Positions 24,176 through 36,426 of a stretch of 64,000 bases of DNA are shown here, in pieces. How positions within the stretch are numbered: position 1 is the first letter of the stretch; each line of letters starts with the position of its first letter. The stretch comes from Castor canadensis (Eukaryota > Chordata > Mammalia > Rodentia > Castoridae). Location: contig NC_133394.1 of the NCBI RefSeq assembly GCF_047511655.1, forward strand, positions 61,102,501-61,166,500, in the 5' to 3' direction. The translations under genes and the position numbers were made by a program. The notes under the pieces were generated by a model, which made no database searches, was not told the DNA's origin, and worked only from the letters and a program-made list of their open reading frames with translations.

Positions 24176-24790
24176 TATTTTTTTTGTTTATTGAGGTGAA
24201 ATTCATTTACATTAAAAAGAAATCAGTGTCATTTGGCACGTGCATGCAGTGTACAACCACCACCTCTGTCTAGTCCAGACATTCTCATCCCCCCATAAGG
24301 AACCCCATATCCATTAAGTATCTGTACCTAATTTTCCCCTGCCTAGGAAAACACCAGTCTATTGTCTGTTTCTATGAATTTACATATTCTGTATATTTCA
24401 TATAAATGATTCATATAACATGTGACCTCTTATGTGTGGTTTCTTTCACTGAGCATAATGTTTTTGAGATTCATCCATTTGTAACATGTTACGTGTAACG
24501 TGTAACCATTTCTTTTTATGGTTGAATACTATCTATTGTATGCATACACCACAATTTGTCTACCTGTTTATCCATCACGTAGACATTTTGATTATTTCCA
24601 CCTTTGAGTATCATAAATTGTGCTACAATGAACATGTTTGTAGGTATATGTCTGAACCCTCTTTTCAATTCTTTTGGGTATATTCCATAGGATAACTGCT
24701 GAGTCATGTGGTAATTCTGATTAACTTTCTGAGGAACCACAGTATTTCTACAGTGGCTAGATCATTTTACAGTCCTATAACATGTGATTC
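24176..24790 (-). repeat. Old L1 3' end, antisense
   Basis: Starts with a T run then 'gtttattgaggtgaaattcatttac', followed by 'gtgtacaaccaccacctctgtctagtccagac', 'tttctttcactgagcataatg', 'catacaccacaatttgtctacc' and 'ttcttttgggtatattcc'. This is the well-known antisense L1M-type 3' UTR and ORF2 end. Confidence 0.85.
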
Positions 24791-25119
24791 TTAAAGTACC
24801 TTTATACTCTATAAGTACTTGCTTCCTCACACCTTATCTTCCCTAGGTTGAAGCTGTTGACTCTAAGTTACCATACTTAACCCAAAGTGATAAACTGATT
24901 AGCAGATTGCTGCTACCCATCTACAAGGGACATTCATATTTTCTAAATTAAACTAAAAAATAAACAGAGAAAAAAATAAAGTGAACAAAGATATAAAGTG
25001 AAACTTTAGAGGCTAGAATGCTATACTGTATAATTTCTAACTCAAACTACTCCAGCAGTGATAGACACAGGGTTTGGAAAGAGATAGAAGTAGATAACTT
25101 CCTATTGGTTCAGTTTTAC

Positions 25120-25850
25120 TGGAAAAGCCCTATTAATACATTCTCCATCACAGTTATGATTGATTGAACAGTCAATAGTATAGATAGATAGATAGATTTA
25201 AGGAATTGGCTTATGCGATTATAGAAGCTGAGAAGGCTCAAGATATGCAATCACAAGTTATACACCCAGGAAAACCAACTTTGAAAGCCTGAGAACCAGG
25301 ACTACTAGTGTATGTTTCAGTCTAAAGGCCAGAAGGCTTGGTGTACGTTTCAGAGCTGGGCACCTGTGTCTCACAACTGTAAGCCTCACTAATTGGGAAA
25401 CTGACATTGGGAGGATCATGCTTCTAGGCCAGCCCAGGCAAATAGTTAATGAGAACCAGTCTCCAAAATAACCAGAGCAAAATGGACTGGAGGTGCAGCT
25501 CAAGCAGTAGGAGTGACTACTTTGCAAGTGTGAAGCCCTGAGTTCAAGCCCCAGTTCCATCAAAGGAAAAAAAAAGAATTTATGTTTCAGTTTGAATTCA
25601 AAGGTAGAAAAATACTGGTGTCCCAACTCAAGGTAGAAGGGGAGGAAGAATTCCTCTTACCTGTGTTTTACTCTGTGCAGTCCTTCAACTGATGCACAAG
25701 GCCCACTCACATTATAGAGGGCAACAGGCATTACTCAGTTTATCAGTTCTAATATTACTACTGTTCTATACAAACCCCCCTCAGACACCATGCCTCATCC
25801 AAATTAACACATAAAATTAAAAATCACAGAGTACTTTTGAGCAAACACAG
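25120..25850 (-). repeat. LTR-like interspersed repeat, interrupted by a composite SINE
   Basis: 'ggaattggcttatgcgattatagaagctgag', 'cccaggaaaaccaactttgaaagcctgagaaccagg', 'ggcccactcacattatagagggcaac' and 'aaattaacacataaaatt' match in reverse the element at 28460-28905 ('ggttaattttatgtgtggacttgactgggc'). A short GATA run lies at 25182-25196. Confidence 0.55.
25353..25576 (+). repeat. Composite SINE: 7SL-like unit plus ID unit
   Basis: 'gctgggcacctgtgtctcacaactgtaagcc', 'ggccagcccaggcaaatag', then the ID unit 'ctggaggtgcagctcaagcagtaggag...ttcaagccccagttcc' and an A-rich tail. The antisense 122-residue frame across it is repeat-derived. Confidence 0.85.
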
Positions 25851-26394
25851 TTTCTAGGAGCCCAAATAAAGTCTGATTGATCCTCATGTATTCATTCTTC
25901 TATGTGATTTCCAATTTGAGAATTCACAGTACCAACTTCTTATACAGCTCATGAAATCATCTCATGCATGCTGTACAGTAAGAATTATGATAAAAGATTT
26001 ACTCTAAAGTAAACGGCAAGACTATAAGTAAATTATAAACTATCTTGAATTATTGAATTCAAGGAATAGAATTCTGATTCTTAGAGCATGGCATGAGGTC
26101 ACTGATATTGATATCTCCCATGATGCTTTGGTCTTGCTTCAGCAACAATGCTCAATATCCTGGGTTGGAATCCAGGGATTTGTATTTTATTTACATAGAA
26201 GTTTGAGAGGCACTGAAATAGGTTATGTCTTCACAGAATAATTTGAAATTAAATGTTTTGTGATTTTTTTAATTTCAAATGTTCAAATTTTATCAAGACT
26301 CAAAGCATTTTATGAAAATGAAATAGTAAAATAATATTCAAAATAAATAATGTAATCATTTTCAATATTTATGATTTCATCACATGATCAATCA

Positions 26395-26525
26395 ATCAGA
26401 AATTCTTTCATGTCCCTATTCAGCAAATACTCACCCTGGTTTGCTCATGACATCAGGCTGGGCGGTGGGAATGCAGCAGTGAACAGGATAGACAATTGCG
26501 ACCTCTTGGAGTTCACAGTGAGGCT
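26395..26525 (-). repeat. L2 LINE 3' end, antisense
   Basis: 'ttcagcaaatactcaccctgg...gggcggtgggaatgcagcagtgaacaggatagac' matches the antisense L2 end. Confidence 0.65.
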
Positions 26526-27639
26526 CCAAACTCACTTTTCTTTTCACATATCACACAACTCTTTTGGAGGGGATATCTAGGGGTCATTGTCAATGTGTGT
26601 GTGCTCACAGGTATTTAGCATTTTATCTTCTTGAGCAGAATAAATATGCTGCTAAAGGGATTTCCAAAATACCTGTGCAAGTACTAAAAGAAATTTGCCC
26701 TAGAATAGTAAGTGGATTGAGGTGCCTCTGTCCTGTCTTGTGAAATCCTACACTTCACTTCTTTTTTTGCTTTGCTGCCAAAAAGCAAGTATTTTAAAGT
26801 ATTAAGATACTAAAATTATTTAAATGATAACATACAAAATCCCTTTTCTGTATAACTAAATGAACGAGACATAGATAATGGTTTCCCAAAGATACTATAT
26901 TGTAAGGAATTGTGACCTACTTTTTACACTTACTTCTTCTTTTAAAAGTATGTTAGTATTTGGACTATGTAAGCATATCAACCATAATCTAAATAAAATA
27001 TGCATAACCATTCTCACTTAGTGAGACTAGCACTTAATAATTTTCTGTTTCCTTCTCACATATCATTATCTGCCAATTTTGCTTCAACAAATGTTTTAGG
27101 AGAATCATCCCTTACTATGTAATTTAAAGTTTATGCATAATTTATACTGTGGAACATTTAAAGTATGCAATAAAAATAATTTGAGAGTACTATGTAAATC
27201 TTTTCTCCTTAGCTTTCACACAAACATTTGTCCTTATTCTGCTGATACAGTTCAAACAGAAATGAATGAACACTGGGTGCAATTTGAATTCCCTACTATC
27301 ATGTAGAAAGAAATACAAAGCCCATGAAGGTTATATAGATAGCTGATAGATAACATTCCTCTGTAGTGCTGATTAAACAATCCTAAAAGTACTAAGGATC
27401 AGTCTGAAATATATAATTTAAAATTTTAGACCTTTGTCTTATTTTTCACATGGGTAACAAATAGGAAGAAATAGGAAATGGAATTTTGTGACAGGATAAA
27501 AATTTTTAAGGTTGGTAGAAGAAAGTGAAAAAGGTTTCACTCATAGAGCTACAACTCAGTTTCTACATGTTAGGAAGGGTTTGGGGGCGATAACCGCTTT
27601 GTCAGTTGATCATCACACCAGACCTGCTATTCAGAAGGG

Positions 27640-27716
27640 AACCGTGATCTGGAAAGAGCCAGTAGCTCATCCAAGCTTACACAGCTGTCAAATGGCAAAG
27701 TCAGAATCCTAAGCCA
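27640..27716 (-). repeat. MIR SINE fragment, antisense
   Basis: 'agctcatccaagcttacacagctgtcaaatggcaaagtcagaatcc' is the antisense MIR core and B-box region. Confidence 0.65.
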
Positions 27717-28459
27717 CTCTTATTCTAAATCTGCTACTCATTCATCGTGCCATGTTGGTGAGGTCATGTTCAAGGACTTGGCCTTCAGCAGATGGTGGCC
27801 TTGGCCAGTAGCAACTTGATAGGAAAGACAATCCCTAAAACATCTCTTACAATTAGCAAATTCTGAGGAGAAAGCCCATGGAAGACATAGACAGCATATT
27901 CTCACATTTGGTTCTTATATTTTAAGCAGATTTCCCCTTTCAGTGTGTAGGCATTACATAAGAATATGGATAGTTTGGAGCTGAGGGATTGTTTTAACAT
28001 TAGGAATGTCGTAAGTTAGGTAGAACAGTGCTGTGTATAGGTTTCCTGACAAGAGTCTAAACGTTATTGCGGAAAGTGACTATTACGTTTCCCAGTAATT
28101 ATCTTCCCTGCATTTCTTACTGATGTCCATGCTGATGTTATTTGTGTGTGGAGAGGGGAATAGTAGTTGATCCTGGCCTTATTGCTTATGATTTTCCATT
28201 TTTCTCTAAAGGTATCATTCCTCCGGCTGTGTGTGATACTCTCTTCTAACATTAAGCCTAGTTAACTGTTTTCAGTGTATTTCAATGTTTTCCTTGCCTA
28301 GGAATAAGTCTTTAATATACAGTGTTTTCCCAGTTCTTATGTGATTAGAAAGAGACCAAATGTAGGACCATTAGAGCACTTCATAGTTCTTCAGCATCCT
28401 GTGCCCCAACTATACAAATGGTTCACTGAATGAGTGTTCTTTAATCTAGAGGGGTAAAC

Positions 28460-28905
28460 ATTTCTAATTTGGTTGATGTGATGGTTAATTTTATGTGTGG
28501 ACTTGACTGGGCTAAGGGATAGCCACACATATGGTAAACATGACTTCTAGGTATGACTGTGAGGGTGTTTCTGGAAGAAACAAGCTTTTGAAATGGTGAA
28601 CTGAATAAATTATATGGGCCTCCCCAGTGTGAGGGATACTGCCCAATGCATTGAAGGCCTGAATAGGACAAAAAAATTAGAAAAACAAATTCATTCTCTG
28701 CTTGAGCTGAGACATTCATCCTTTCCTATCCTTAGACACAGCACTCCTTATTCTCAAGCTTTTAGCATCAGATCCCAATTCTCAGATCTTCAAACTAGAG
28801 GCAAATTATACCACCAGCCTTCATGGTTCTCTAGCATGCCTACATAACCACATTTGCTAATAAAATCTCTTACTGGTCCTGGTTCTCTTGAGAATCTTAA
28901 AACCC
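28460..28905 (+). repeat. LTR-like interspersed repeat
   Basis: 'gtgatggttaattttatgtgtggacttgactgggctaaggg', 'ctgtgagggtgtttctggaagaaac' and 'taataaaatctcttactgg' (poly(A)-signal-like) follow a common mammalian repeat. The same family lies in reverse at 25120-25850. Confidence 0.6.
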
Positions 28906-29319
28906 AGGTATTGTATGACCAACCGATTCCTCCTGTACTTTTAGGTTTTGGAAACTAAAAGTGATAACCAGTTATTGAAAATGAAACTCACAATACAATC
29001 CTATGCCCTTCTAAAGGATTATATTACCTTATATTACTGTATATCAGTGGTAACAACACTCAGTGTTAGCATTCTTGTTTTTATGGACAACAGAAGCAGT
29101 GACTTTTGAAATCCAAAATCCTTATGTAAATCAGTTCTTCACTATTTAACCAGCTTTGCAACGAAGGAGAAGTCACTTAAATTATTTGAGTCATGTCTGC
29201 CATGTCTGAAATGGGAATAATATCAGTTACACTGAATATTGAGTATTCTTGATGCCTGCATGTACACAAGTGTGTGTGTGTATGTGTGTGTAAGAGAGAG
29301 AGAAAGGTAGAAAGGTATA

Positions 29320-29690
29320 GGGGTGTGCTAGTACTTTGCATTGCTGAAATACCTGACAAACGATTGAAGGGAGTTAAGAATTATTGTGGCTGAAGGTTTC
29401 AGAGGGTTCAGTCCAGCATGGTGGGGAAAGCCTGGCAAAGCAGAGCAACTCACATCATCGTGGCCAGGAAGCAGAGAAAAGGCAATGCTAGCACTGGACT
29501 GGCTTTCTCCATTTTCCTCCTTTAGTCCCAGACCCTGGGATACTACCATTCACATTCAGGGTGGTTTTTTCCTACCTCAGTTAATCCTTTTTGGAAATGT
29601 CCTCACAGACACACCCAGAGGTATGCCTGACCCACATCCTAGGTATTTCTAAATCCAATAAAGTTGACAATTAAAACCAACCATTACAAT
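29320..29690 (+). repeat. LTR-like repeat, copy 1 of a local family
   Basis: 'ggctgaaggtttcagagggttcagtcc', 'caactcacatcatcgtggccaggaagcagagaa' and 'ggaaatgtcctcacagacacacccagaggtatgcctgac' match 33345-33705 in the same order. A short TG run precedes it (29272-29291). Confidence 0.6.
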
Positions 29691-31457
29691 GAGTTTATAA
29701 TTAACTTCCTGATTGCTTTCATTTACTCTGACAGATATAGATACATATAGTTAGGATATACTAGTAGTATATGATTGATTGGAAAATCTTAACTCTAAAA
29801 ACTCTGTGCTTAAATATAGTGTTTTTTCTGTTGCTAAAAATCTACACCCAACACTAAAACTTCTCCATCCTTAATTTGATTCACCAACCTAGTTTGTTCA
29901 TTTACAAATGATAAAAAAGGTCAAAATGCAATCTAGAAAGCATAAATGAGAAACAAAAATTAGCAGATATTCCCCCAAAGAATGTCACACATGTAATGAA
30001 CACTAACATAGCCATATAAAATTTTTATAATTATGTTTAATTTTACTTTTTGTCTCTAATTTACTCTGTTTGATGTATTCAGTCTATAAAGGAAGTTGGA
30101 TAACATCCAAAGTTATATAAAAGCTACCATTTTGCTCAATTCATGGAGCTTGATTTCTTTAAATTAGATTTTTGCTTTTAACTAGATTTTTTAATGCTTG
30201 CAAATATTCTCGGCTTTTCAGTCTGAGGACTTGAAAACTAAGGTAATAGCTTAGATTCAAATTTGAAAAAAATAATTTTGAAGGTTTTTGTGCTGAGTTA
30301 CACTCAAAATGCAATTCTCATCTATTTTTATTGGACATTATGCTCCTTATTAATTCCTTGATAAGCATTTTCAGACTTGCAGAAGGTGGTTTTGTTTGTT
30401 GAAGAATAAACAAAATTATTTTGTGCCATGTACATGGCTGCCTTATTACTATATATACACTGACACACAAAGCAGTAGGAATATATGCCAAAAATGTAAA
30501 CAACTTAAATGTACAACAATAAAATAAAATGGTTAAGTGAGTTATAGTACACCCATCTGAGTAACTGATATTCTGCATCCATTAGAAAATTTAGTTTGGA
30601 AGATTAGTATGATAGGCGAAAGGTCATAATATACTGTGAAATGAAAAATTTAAACCGACTTTTAATCCTAATTGGTATACTCTAATTTTTATTTTATGGC
30701 TCTAATTTACCTATACCTATGTACATATGCACGCACGTAAGTTTACTTAATTACTGGAAAAATAAGAATGACACTCATAATATTAATATCCTTATGTGTA
30801 TCAACTTAATTATCTTACTTAGAAAATTGTGTTATTTTTAAAATAATCACTGGCACATGAAATTGTAAATATACACTACCATCCTGAATATATACTATAT
30901 ATTGGAACACTTAAAAATAAAATCACCATTTTTCAATAGTTAAATCACTTTTGAAAGTGAGCATCTGTGTCAGGGTTCCTGGGCTGGTGTGTGAGGACAC
31001 TGCTAACTGGTGACTGTTTAGTGAGACAACGGCTCACTTCCTCCTTGGTCCACAAGTCAGAGGGTTTGGTGGCCCAAAACAATGTTTGAATGAGGTATTA
31101 CAGGATTGATTTAGTTTACTGTGATTAAAGTTTTAAATATTATCACTTCATTTTAGACATATTGCATATAGAGAATAAAGAATCATTTTATATCATTTTA
31201 CACTATTTTGGGAACATTATAATGAGTACATTATTTCAATTTAAAATAGAATAAAGTTGAGTGAAATTATTCTGGTAATGAAGAGTTTGGTGGAAAGGAT
31301 ATAAGATGAGACTAATGCTGGATGCTTATGTTTCTTGCAAGGATAGGTCAGTAATAAGCACACTATGTTTTGTCATAGACATTCCCAAAACCTGGCTTAT
31401 AAAAACAATTTAAATATGAGAAGTATAGCCAGGAGCAGCGTCTCATGCCTGTAATCT

Positions 31458-31921
31458 TTCAGATATAGGTAAACTGATTCTCAAATTAATAAGAAAATGC
31501 AAATGGCCAAGAACAGTCAAACCAATCTTGAAGAAGATAAACAAAATCGGGGGAGTAATTATTGAAGACATGATATTATTAATTGCAAATTACAGCAAAG
31601 AAGACATTGTGGTAGACACAAATAAATCCAACAAACAGGAAAGAGAATGCAGCAAGAGTCCACATGGATATGTTCATCTAATTTGTGATGACACCACAGT
31701 GCAATGGGAAAGGACAGCCTTTCTAATGCTTGGTGCTAACTGGATATCTTTATGTTAAGGAGAAGATATCTGATACAGACACAAAAAATATTCCAGATGG
31801 AACACATACTTATAAATTTTAAGAGAGTAGAAAAATATTTTCATGATCTGTGATATGCAAAGATTTCTTAAGCAAGACACAAAAAGTTGACCATAAGAAA
31901 AGAAACAATAAAGTGGGCCAC
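31458..31921 (+). repeat. L1 ORF2 fragment, sense; left arm of an inverted pair
   Basis: Plus-strand L1 ORF2 C-terminal text ('ggccaagaacagtcaaaccaatcttgaagaagat' and so on), without a 3' end or poly(A). It is the reverse complement of 35562-36024. In the core block 31652-31831 I count 7 mismatches in 180 bases; towards 31458-31560 similarity falls to about 80%. A truncated SINE remnant (31428-31457) abuts its left edge. Confidence 0.85.
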
Positions 31922-31967
31922 AATCTGAATCTTCCTATCTTCCCTTCCCCTTAGAGCTTATATTTCT

Positions 31968-32060
31968 TTTTTTCCCATTGTACAAATGAAGGAAAAAGTT
32001 CAGATAGGTAACATGAACTGCCCCACATCACTTAAAATAGTAACAGCCACATAGCAGTAG
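31968..32060 (-). repeat. MIR SINE fragment, antisense
   Basis: 'cccattgtacaaatgaaggaaaaagttcagataggtaacatgaactgccccacatcac' is antisense MIR core. Confidence 0.6.
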
Positions 32061-32074
32061 TAGTAGAAGAAGAG

Positions 32075-32290
32075 CAGCATTTAATAATTGTTGCACACAT
32101 ACTATAACTCGGCGTAAATTCATTATCTCACTGATCCTCACAAGAGAGCTTTGAGGTAATAATTACTATTCTTACTTTACAAATGATAAGGCTGAGGCTT
32201 GGAAAGTTTAACAATATGCTCAAAGCTGAATATGGTTAGATCCAGAATTCCAGTTGAGAAATCTGACTCCCACGCCTATCCTGTACTCTA
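32075..32290 (-). repeat. MIR SINE, antisense
   Basis: Near full length: 'catttaataattgttgcacacatac', 'attatctcactgatcctcacaag', 'ttacaaatgataaggctgaggcttgg' and 'ccagaattccag' follow MIR in reverse. Confidence 0.75.
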
Positions 32291-33098
32291 AGTCCAAGAG
32301 ACCTTACCTGATACACCTTCTACAAGGACATAAAGGGAAATTCTCACACCTTAACACACAGCTAGCACCCCTTCCTGCACTCTGCAAGTTCTATCTTACC
32401 ATGTAGAAGTCCCCTTCTTCACTTCATTGTGCTCAGCTGGTCAATTCTCCTTTACCTGCCCAATCAATGCCTGAAGGACAAGACCTAACCTGTCTCCACT
32501 GGCACTGCCATCCCATCAGTTAATCCTTTTGGTCCTGTAGTTAAGTGTGAAGAACCCAGCAAAAGGCCTGCCTTCCATTTTTTAAGGCCTTCAGGACCCA
32601 CATATTACATGGGTCAATCATATACACCAAAGAGTTTGCTTATGTAAACAAAAAAGTACTAGAAAAAAAGAAATATATGCCTAAATTTCAAAAATTGACA
32701 AATGGTCAGGGGAATTTAAATTTGAGATTCAGGAGTCCTCTTCCTCTGCTTATGCACAAAAGGGAGAATCACTTGCATTCAGATAAGGCAAACAGCCATC
32801 AAATGGACACCGAATACAATGCTGTTTATCTCCCCAAAATTTGAGAATGTGAACATGATAACACAAGGGCTCCCAGGTGTCAGTTCTACTATCAAGAGAA
32901 CAAGATTTAGTTGTGGCTGAGATGTACTAATGAAAAAGGGCAGTGATCTAGGATGGGACCCAATTCAGCTTTATACCTTTAATCTAGTATGTATCGCTAA
33001 TTTTATCTATGAAAATGAGCAAGTTATTTCATCTCAGTTTCCTCCTGTGTAAACCAAGATTCTTTACAAAACTAGCAGTGCTACTTTTTGCTTACTGT

Positions 33099-33120
33099 AT
33101 GTGTGAGTGTGTGTGTGTGA

Positions 33121-33171
<51 letters not shown>

Positions 33172-33196
33172 GGAGGGAGGGAGGGAGGAAGAGAGA
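33099..33196. repeat. (GT)n-(GA)n-(GGGA)n compound microsatellite
   Basis: A long GT run (33101-33140) passes directly into a GA run (33141-33167) and then GGGA repeats. Frames through it on both strands are low-complexity and not genes. Confidence 0.95.
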
Positions 33197-33344
33197 ACAT
33201 AAGAATTGGAATTTAAATGAGAAGAAGAAAAGGAGAGAAATAAAAAATAGTCCATTGAATACTCATAGCCCAGTAAATATTTTATAGGATATAACAAAAC
33301 CTTGCTTCAAAATAGTTTTACTTGAAAAAAGTAGGGTATTGTTT

Positions 33345-33705
33345 GGTTTTGGTCACTGTGACAAAACATCTGACATAAACAACTTAAAGGGAGGAATTAT
33401 TTATTTTGGTTCACAGTTTCAAAGGTTTCAGTCCATCATGTTAGGGAGGGAATGATAGAGCTGAGCATCTCACATCATGGCATCCAGAAGGGAGAGGAGG
33501 AAGAGAGAGACAAACTACTTGTGCTAGCTGCCTTTCTCCTTTTTTTATTGCATCCCAGCTTCCAGCCTATTGAGTGATACTGTCCACAATCTGGGGAGTG
33601 TCTTCTCCTCTTTGTTAATTCTCTCTGGAAACACCCCACAGACAAACCCAAGGGTATGCTTTATAATCAGTTAGGGGATTCTCAATGCAGTAAGGTTAAC
33701 AAGAT
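33345..33705 (+). repeat. LTR-like repeat, copy 2 of a local family
   Basis: 'tttggttttggtcactgtgacaaaacatctgac', 'ggttcacagtttcaaaggtttcagtcc' and 'ctctctggaaacaccccacagacaaaccc'. Homologous to 29320-29690. The copy at 38410-38580 shares its ends but lacks the middle. Confidence 0.6.
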
Positions 33706-33711
33706 TAACCA

Positions 33712-33930
33712 TTAGACAGGCATGGTGTCAAAGGCCTGTAATCTAGAACTGTTAAAGTTATCACAAGACCCTATTTGAAAAACAAACTAAAACATAATGA
33801 TTGGGTGCGTGTCTCAGGTAGTAGCATGCTTGCCTAATTAGCGTGAGATCCTGAGTCAAACCACAGTACCACAAAATGGAAGGAAGGAAGGGAGGGAGGA
33901 AAAGAGGGAGGGATGGAGGAAAGGGATAAT
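33712..33930 (+). repeat. Composite SINE (7SL-like + ID) with a GGAA-rich tail
   Basis: 'acaggcatggtgtcaaaggcctgtaatc', then the ID-like 'gattgggtgcgtgtctcaggtagtagcatgcttgcc...gtcaaaccacagtacc', followed by a (GGAA)/(GGGA) run from 33878 that grew out of the A-rich tail. Confidence 0.75.
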
Positions 33931-34231
33931 ATCTTAGGTACTAGATACAAATTCCTTTGATATACACAGATTAAACGTTTCATTTAACTTCCCTTTTCCA
34001 GCTGATGATACTTTTTGCTGATTTATTGCAAGCTAAAAGACAAATATATGTATGAGTTTTATGTAATCTCAGAATTATGCCTCAATCTTAAAGTGATAAA
34101 CAATTTTCCATCATTTAATTCTCTCATGTATAGAACTGTTCTATTCTCTGAATGAAAAAAGGAAGATGTCTTTAAAACTACCTGATACCATTCTCAGTCT
34201 GATAAATATTTTTTTTAATTCTGTATTTCAG

Positions 34232-34319
34232 GCCCTGCTTGATACTCAGAATCTTCTGCGTGCACAAATCACAAATTTTACATTCAACCTGGGATTTTCA
34301 GGGAAATTTTACCATACAG
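34232..34319 (+). CDS. NDST3: NDST3 internal exon A (deacetylase domain, 88 bp)
   Basis: The exon starts after a good acceptor (T-rich tract, then TTTCAG at 34226-34231) and ends before a GTAAGA donor at 34320. It opens in phase 0 with Ala-Leu-Leu-Asp-Thr-Gln and carries 29 codons plus one nucleotide. The peptide continues through [16 protein letters not shown], a signature stretch of the NDST family just upstream of the zinc-binding region of the deacetylase. By counting from family landmarks it corresponds to roughly residues 330-357 of an enzyme of about 873 residues. The reading frame stays open for 66 bp upstream of the acceptor, but those codons are intronic and unlike any NDST. The exon sits between two inverted L1 fragments (31458-31921 and 35562-36024). 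An antisense L1 begins only about 200 bp downstream. Confidence 0.9.
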
Positions 34320-34519
34320 GTAAGAAAAGAAGATTAACTGTACTCATAAGGGTCCTCTGGTCACTCTATTTAAAATTGTACAACCCTCTTACTCACACTT
34401 TCTTACATTCTTTACATCCTTCCCTGGTTTTTCTTCATGTCATTTAACTCCATTGAACTTAGTATTTTTAACCTTTAGAAAATGTTAATGGTTTGAAAGT
34501 TTATGGTACTATCTAATGC

Positions 34520-36410
34520 CTTTTTAATTGAACTATAATCTACATATATAAAATATGTAAGTAACAAATGTGATCTTCAGTGAATTTTCAGAAACTACAT
34601 AGCTGTGCAACTCATAACAGATCAAGAAAGAGAACAGTTCCTGAATCCCTCCGCCTTGCACCTATTAACACTTGCTGGCTTCTGTTAAAGAATACCACTA
34701 TCCTGACTTCTAACATCTTGTTAGTTTTGCCTGACTTGAGACAGGTGCTAAAGGATCCACCTGCACTCATATTTTTTGTTCATTATTTTGGTTTAATAAA
34801 TACTGTTATGTATATGTTGTCATTCTTTCATTTTTCACTTCTGTGTATTATTTCATTGTTTGAATATACTAACATTTCTTTGTCCATTACACTCCAGTGT
34901 GGTTTGTTGGATTTCCAATGGCTTTTTGAATAGCCATTGTAAACATTTTTCTACTACCTTTCAGAGGACTTAAGTTTTCTTTTTTCTATTGGTTATCAGC
35001 CAGGAGTGGAATTGCTAGCATGGCATACATATGATAAACTTTAATAGAAAATGTCAACTAGCTTTCCAAACTGGTTTAACCAACTTATATCGCAATAGTC
35101 TGAGTGATACTCCTGTGGCTCTACAACCTGGCACTATTTCATCCTGTTTTTCTTTTTAATTTTAGTCTTTGTGGAAGGCATATAGAAATATCATTTGATG
35201 GTTTTAATGTGTATTTCTCTGAAAAATAGCAAATGAGTTTCTCTCAGAGGTTTCTTAGTTATTCTGGAGATTCTCTTTTGAAAAGCACTTTTTTTCTATT
35301 TTCTGGTTTTTATTTTTTATTTTATTTTATTTTATTGTTTTTACATTTACTTACCTGTATACGTTGTTTTGACCACCTCTTCTCTTCCCCAGCCTCCAAG
35401 CTGGTTTTTATTATTGATTTGTAGAAAGTCTTTATATATTCTTAATGAATGCTTTCTCAATTATATGTGTTGCAAATAGGTTCTCTCACTGCCTAGCTTT
35501 TCTTTTCTTTTTCCTATTGGTATTTTTGAACAAAATATTTCATTTTAATGTTGCCCAATTTATTATTTCTTTTCTTTATGGTCAACTTTTTGTGTCTTGC
35601 TTAAGAAATCTTTGCATATCATAGATCATGAAAATATTTTTCTACCCTCTTAAAATTTATAAATATGTGTTCCATCTGGAATATTTTTTGTGTATGTATC
35701 AGATACCTTCTCCTTAACGTAAAGTTATCCAGTTAGCACCAAGCATTAGAAAGGCTGTCCTTTCCCACTGCACTGTGGTGTCATCACAAATTAGATGAAC
35801 ATATCCATGTGGACTCTTGCTGGATTTCCTTTCCTGTTTGTTGGGTCTATTTGTGTCCATCACAATGTCTTATTTGCTGTAACTTCATAATTAATAATAA
35901 TATCATGTCTTCAATAATAATTCCAATTTCATTCATCTTCTTCAAGATTGACTTGACTATTCTTGGCCATTTCATTTTCATATAAATTTTAAGAATCAGC
36001 TTGCCAATATCTGAGAACAATTTTTGCAAGAATGTTGATTTAGATTGAATTAAACCTATAGATTAATTTGTAGAAATTGGCATTTTAAATGTTACATCTT
36101 CAAGTACTTGGATATATTTAGGTCTTCTTTAGTTACACTTATTAATTTGTTAGTACAATAGTGGTGTATTGTTTTTATTTAATTTTCCACTCTTTTGTTG
36201 ATGGCATTTAAAAATACACTGATTTTGTGCATTGATGCTGTATCTAGTAACTTTGCTACATTTAGTTACTAATTATATAGTTTATCTATTCATTCTTTTA
36301 CATGTTCTACCTGTGCTATCATGTAATTTGTGAATACTGGCATTTTTATTTTTCCTTTGCTGACCTTATGAATTTTGTTTCTTTTTGTGGCTGATTGCAC
36401 TGACTCTGGC
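34520..36410 (-). repeat. Old L1, 3' half, antisense; contains right arm of the inverted pair
   Basis: Starts 'ttttaattgaactataatctac' (antisense L1 3' end) and runs through 'catttctttgtccattac', 'caggagtggaattgctagc' and 'ttgcaaataggttctctcactgcc' into ORF2 text up to about 36400. The part 35562-36024 is the right arm of the inverted pair with 31458-31921. Begins about 200 bp after exon A. Confidence 0.85.
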
Positions 36411-36426
36411 TCAGATCTTGAGAAGT

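Larger units (their letters stand above)
3327..34231 (+). other. Intron (or upstream intron sequence) before exon A
   Basis: This stretch of about 31 kb has no recognisable NDST exon and no other gene. It holds the repeats listed separately: MIRs, L2 fragments, three substantial antisense L1 pieces, two Tigger-like DNA transposons, several LTR-like elements, SINEs and one snoRNA-like retroposon. Between them are AT-rich stretches in which I see no repeat or gene, for example about 4900-5800, 6190-6850, 9380-10100, 11100-12590, 13070-15000, 15520-16560, 26530-27630 and 29700-31420. Some may hold conserved non-coding elements, which cannot be judged without an alignment. Confidence 0.7.

Noticed and set aside
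25258-25626. 122-residue minus-strand frame
   Set aside because: Entirely over an LTR-like repeat and a composite SINE; the 'LELRASHLQSS'-type peptide is the usual antisense SINE translation.
33009-33287. 92-residue frame with Cys/Val and Arg/Glu runs
   Set aside because: Direct translation of the GT/GA microsatellite.
3327-34231. Search for earlier NDST exons (DIDD motif, signal-anchor exon)
   Set aside because: No frame resembling the expected upstream NDST peptides was found by reading; they presumably lie outside the window.
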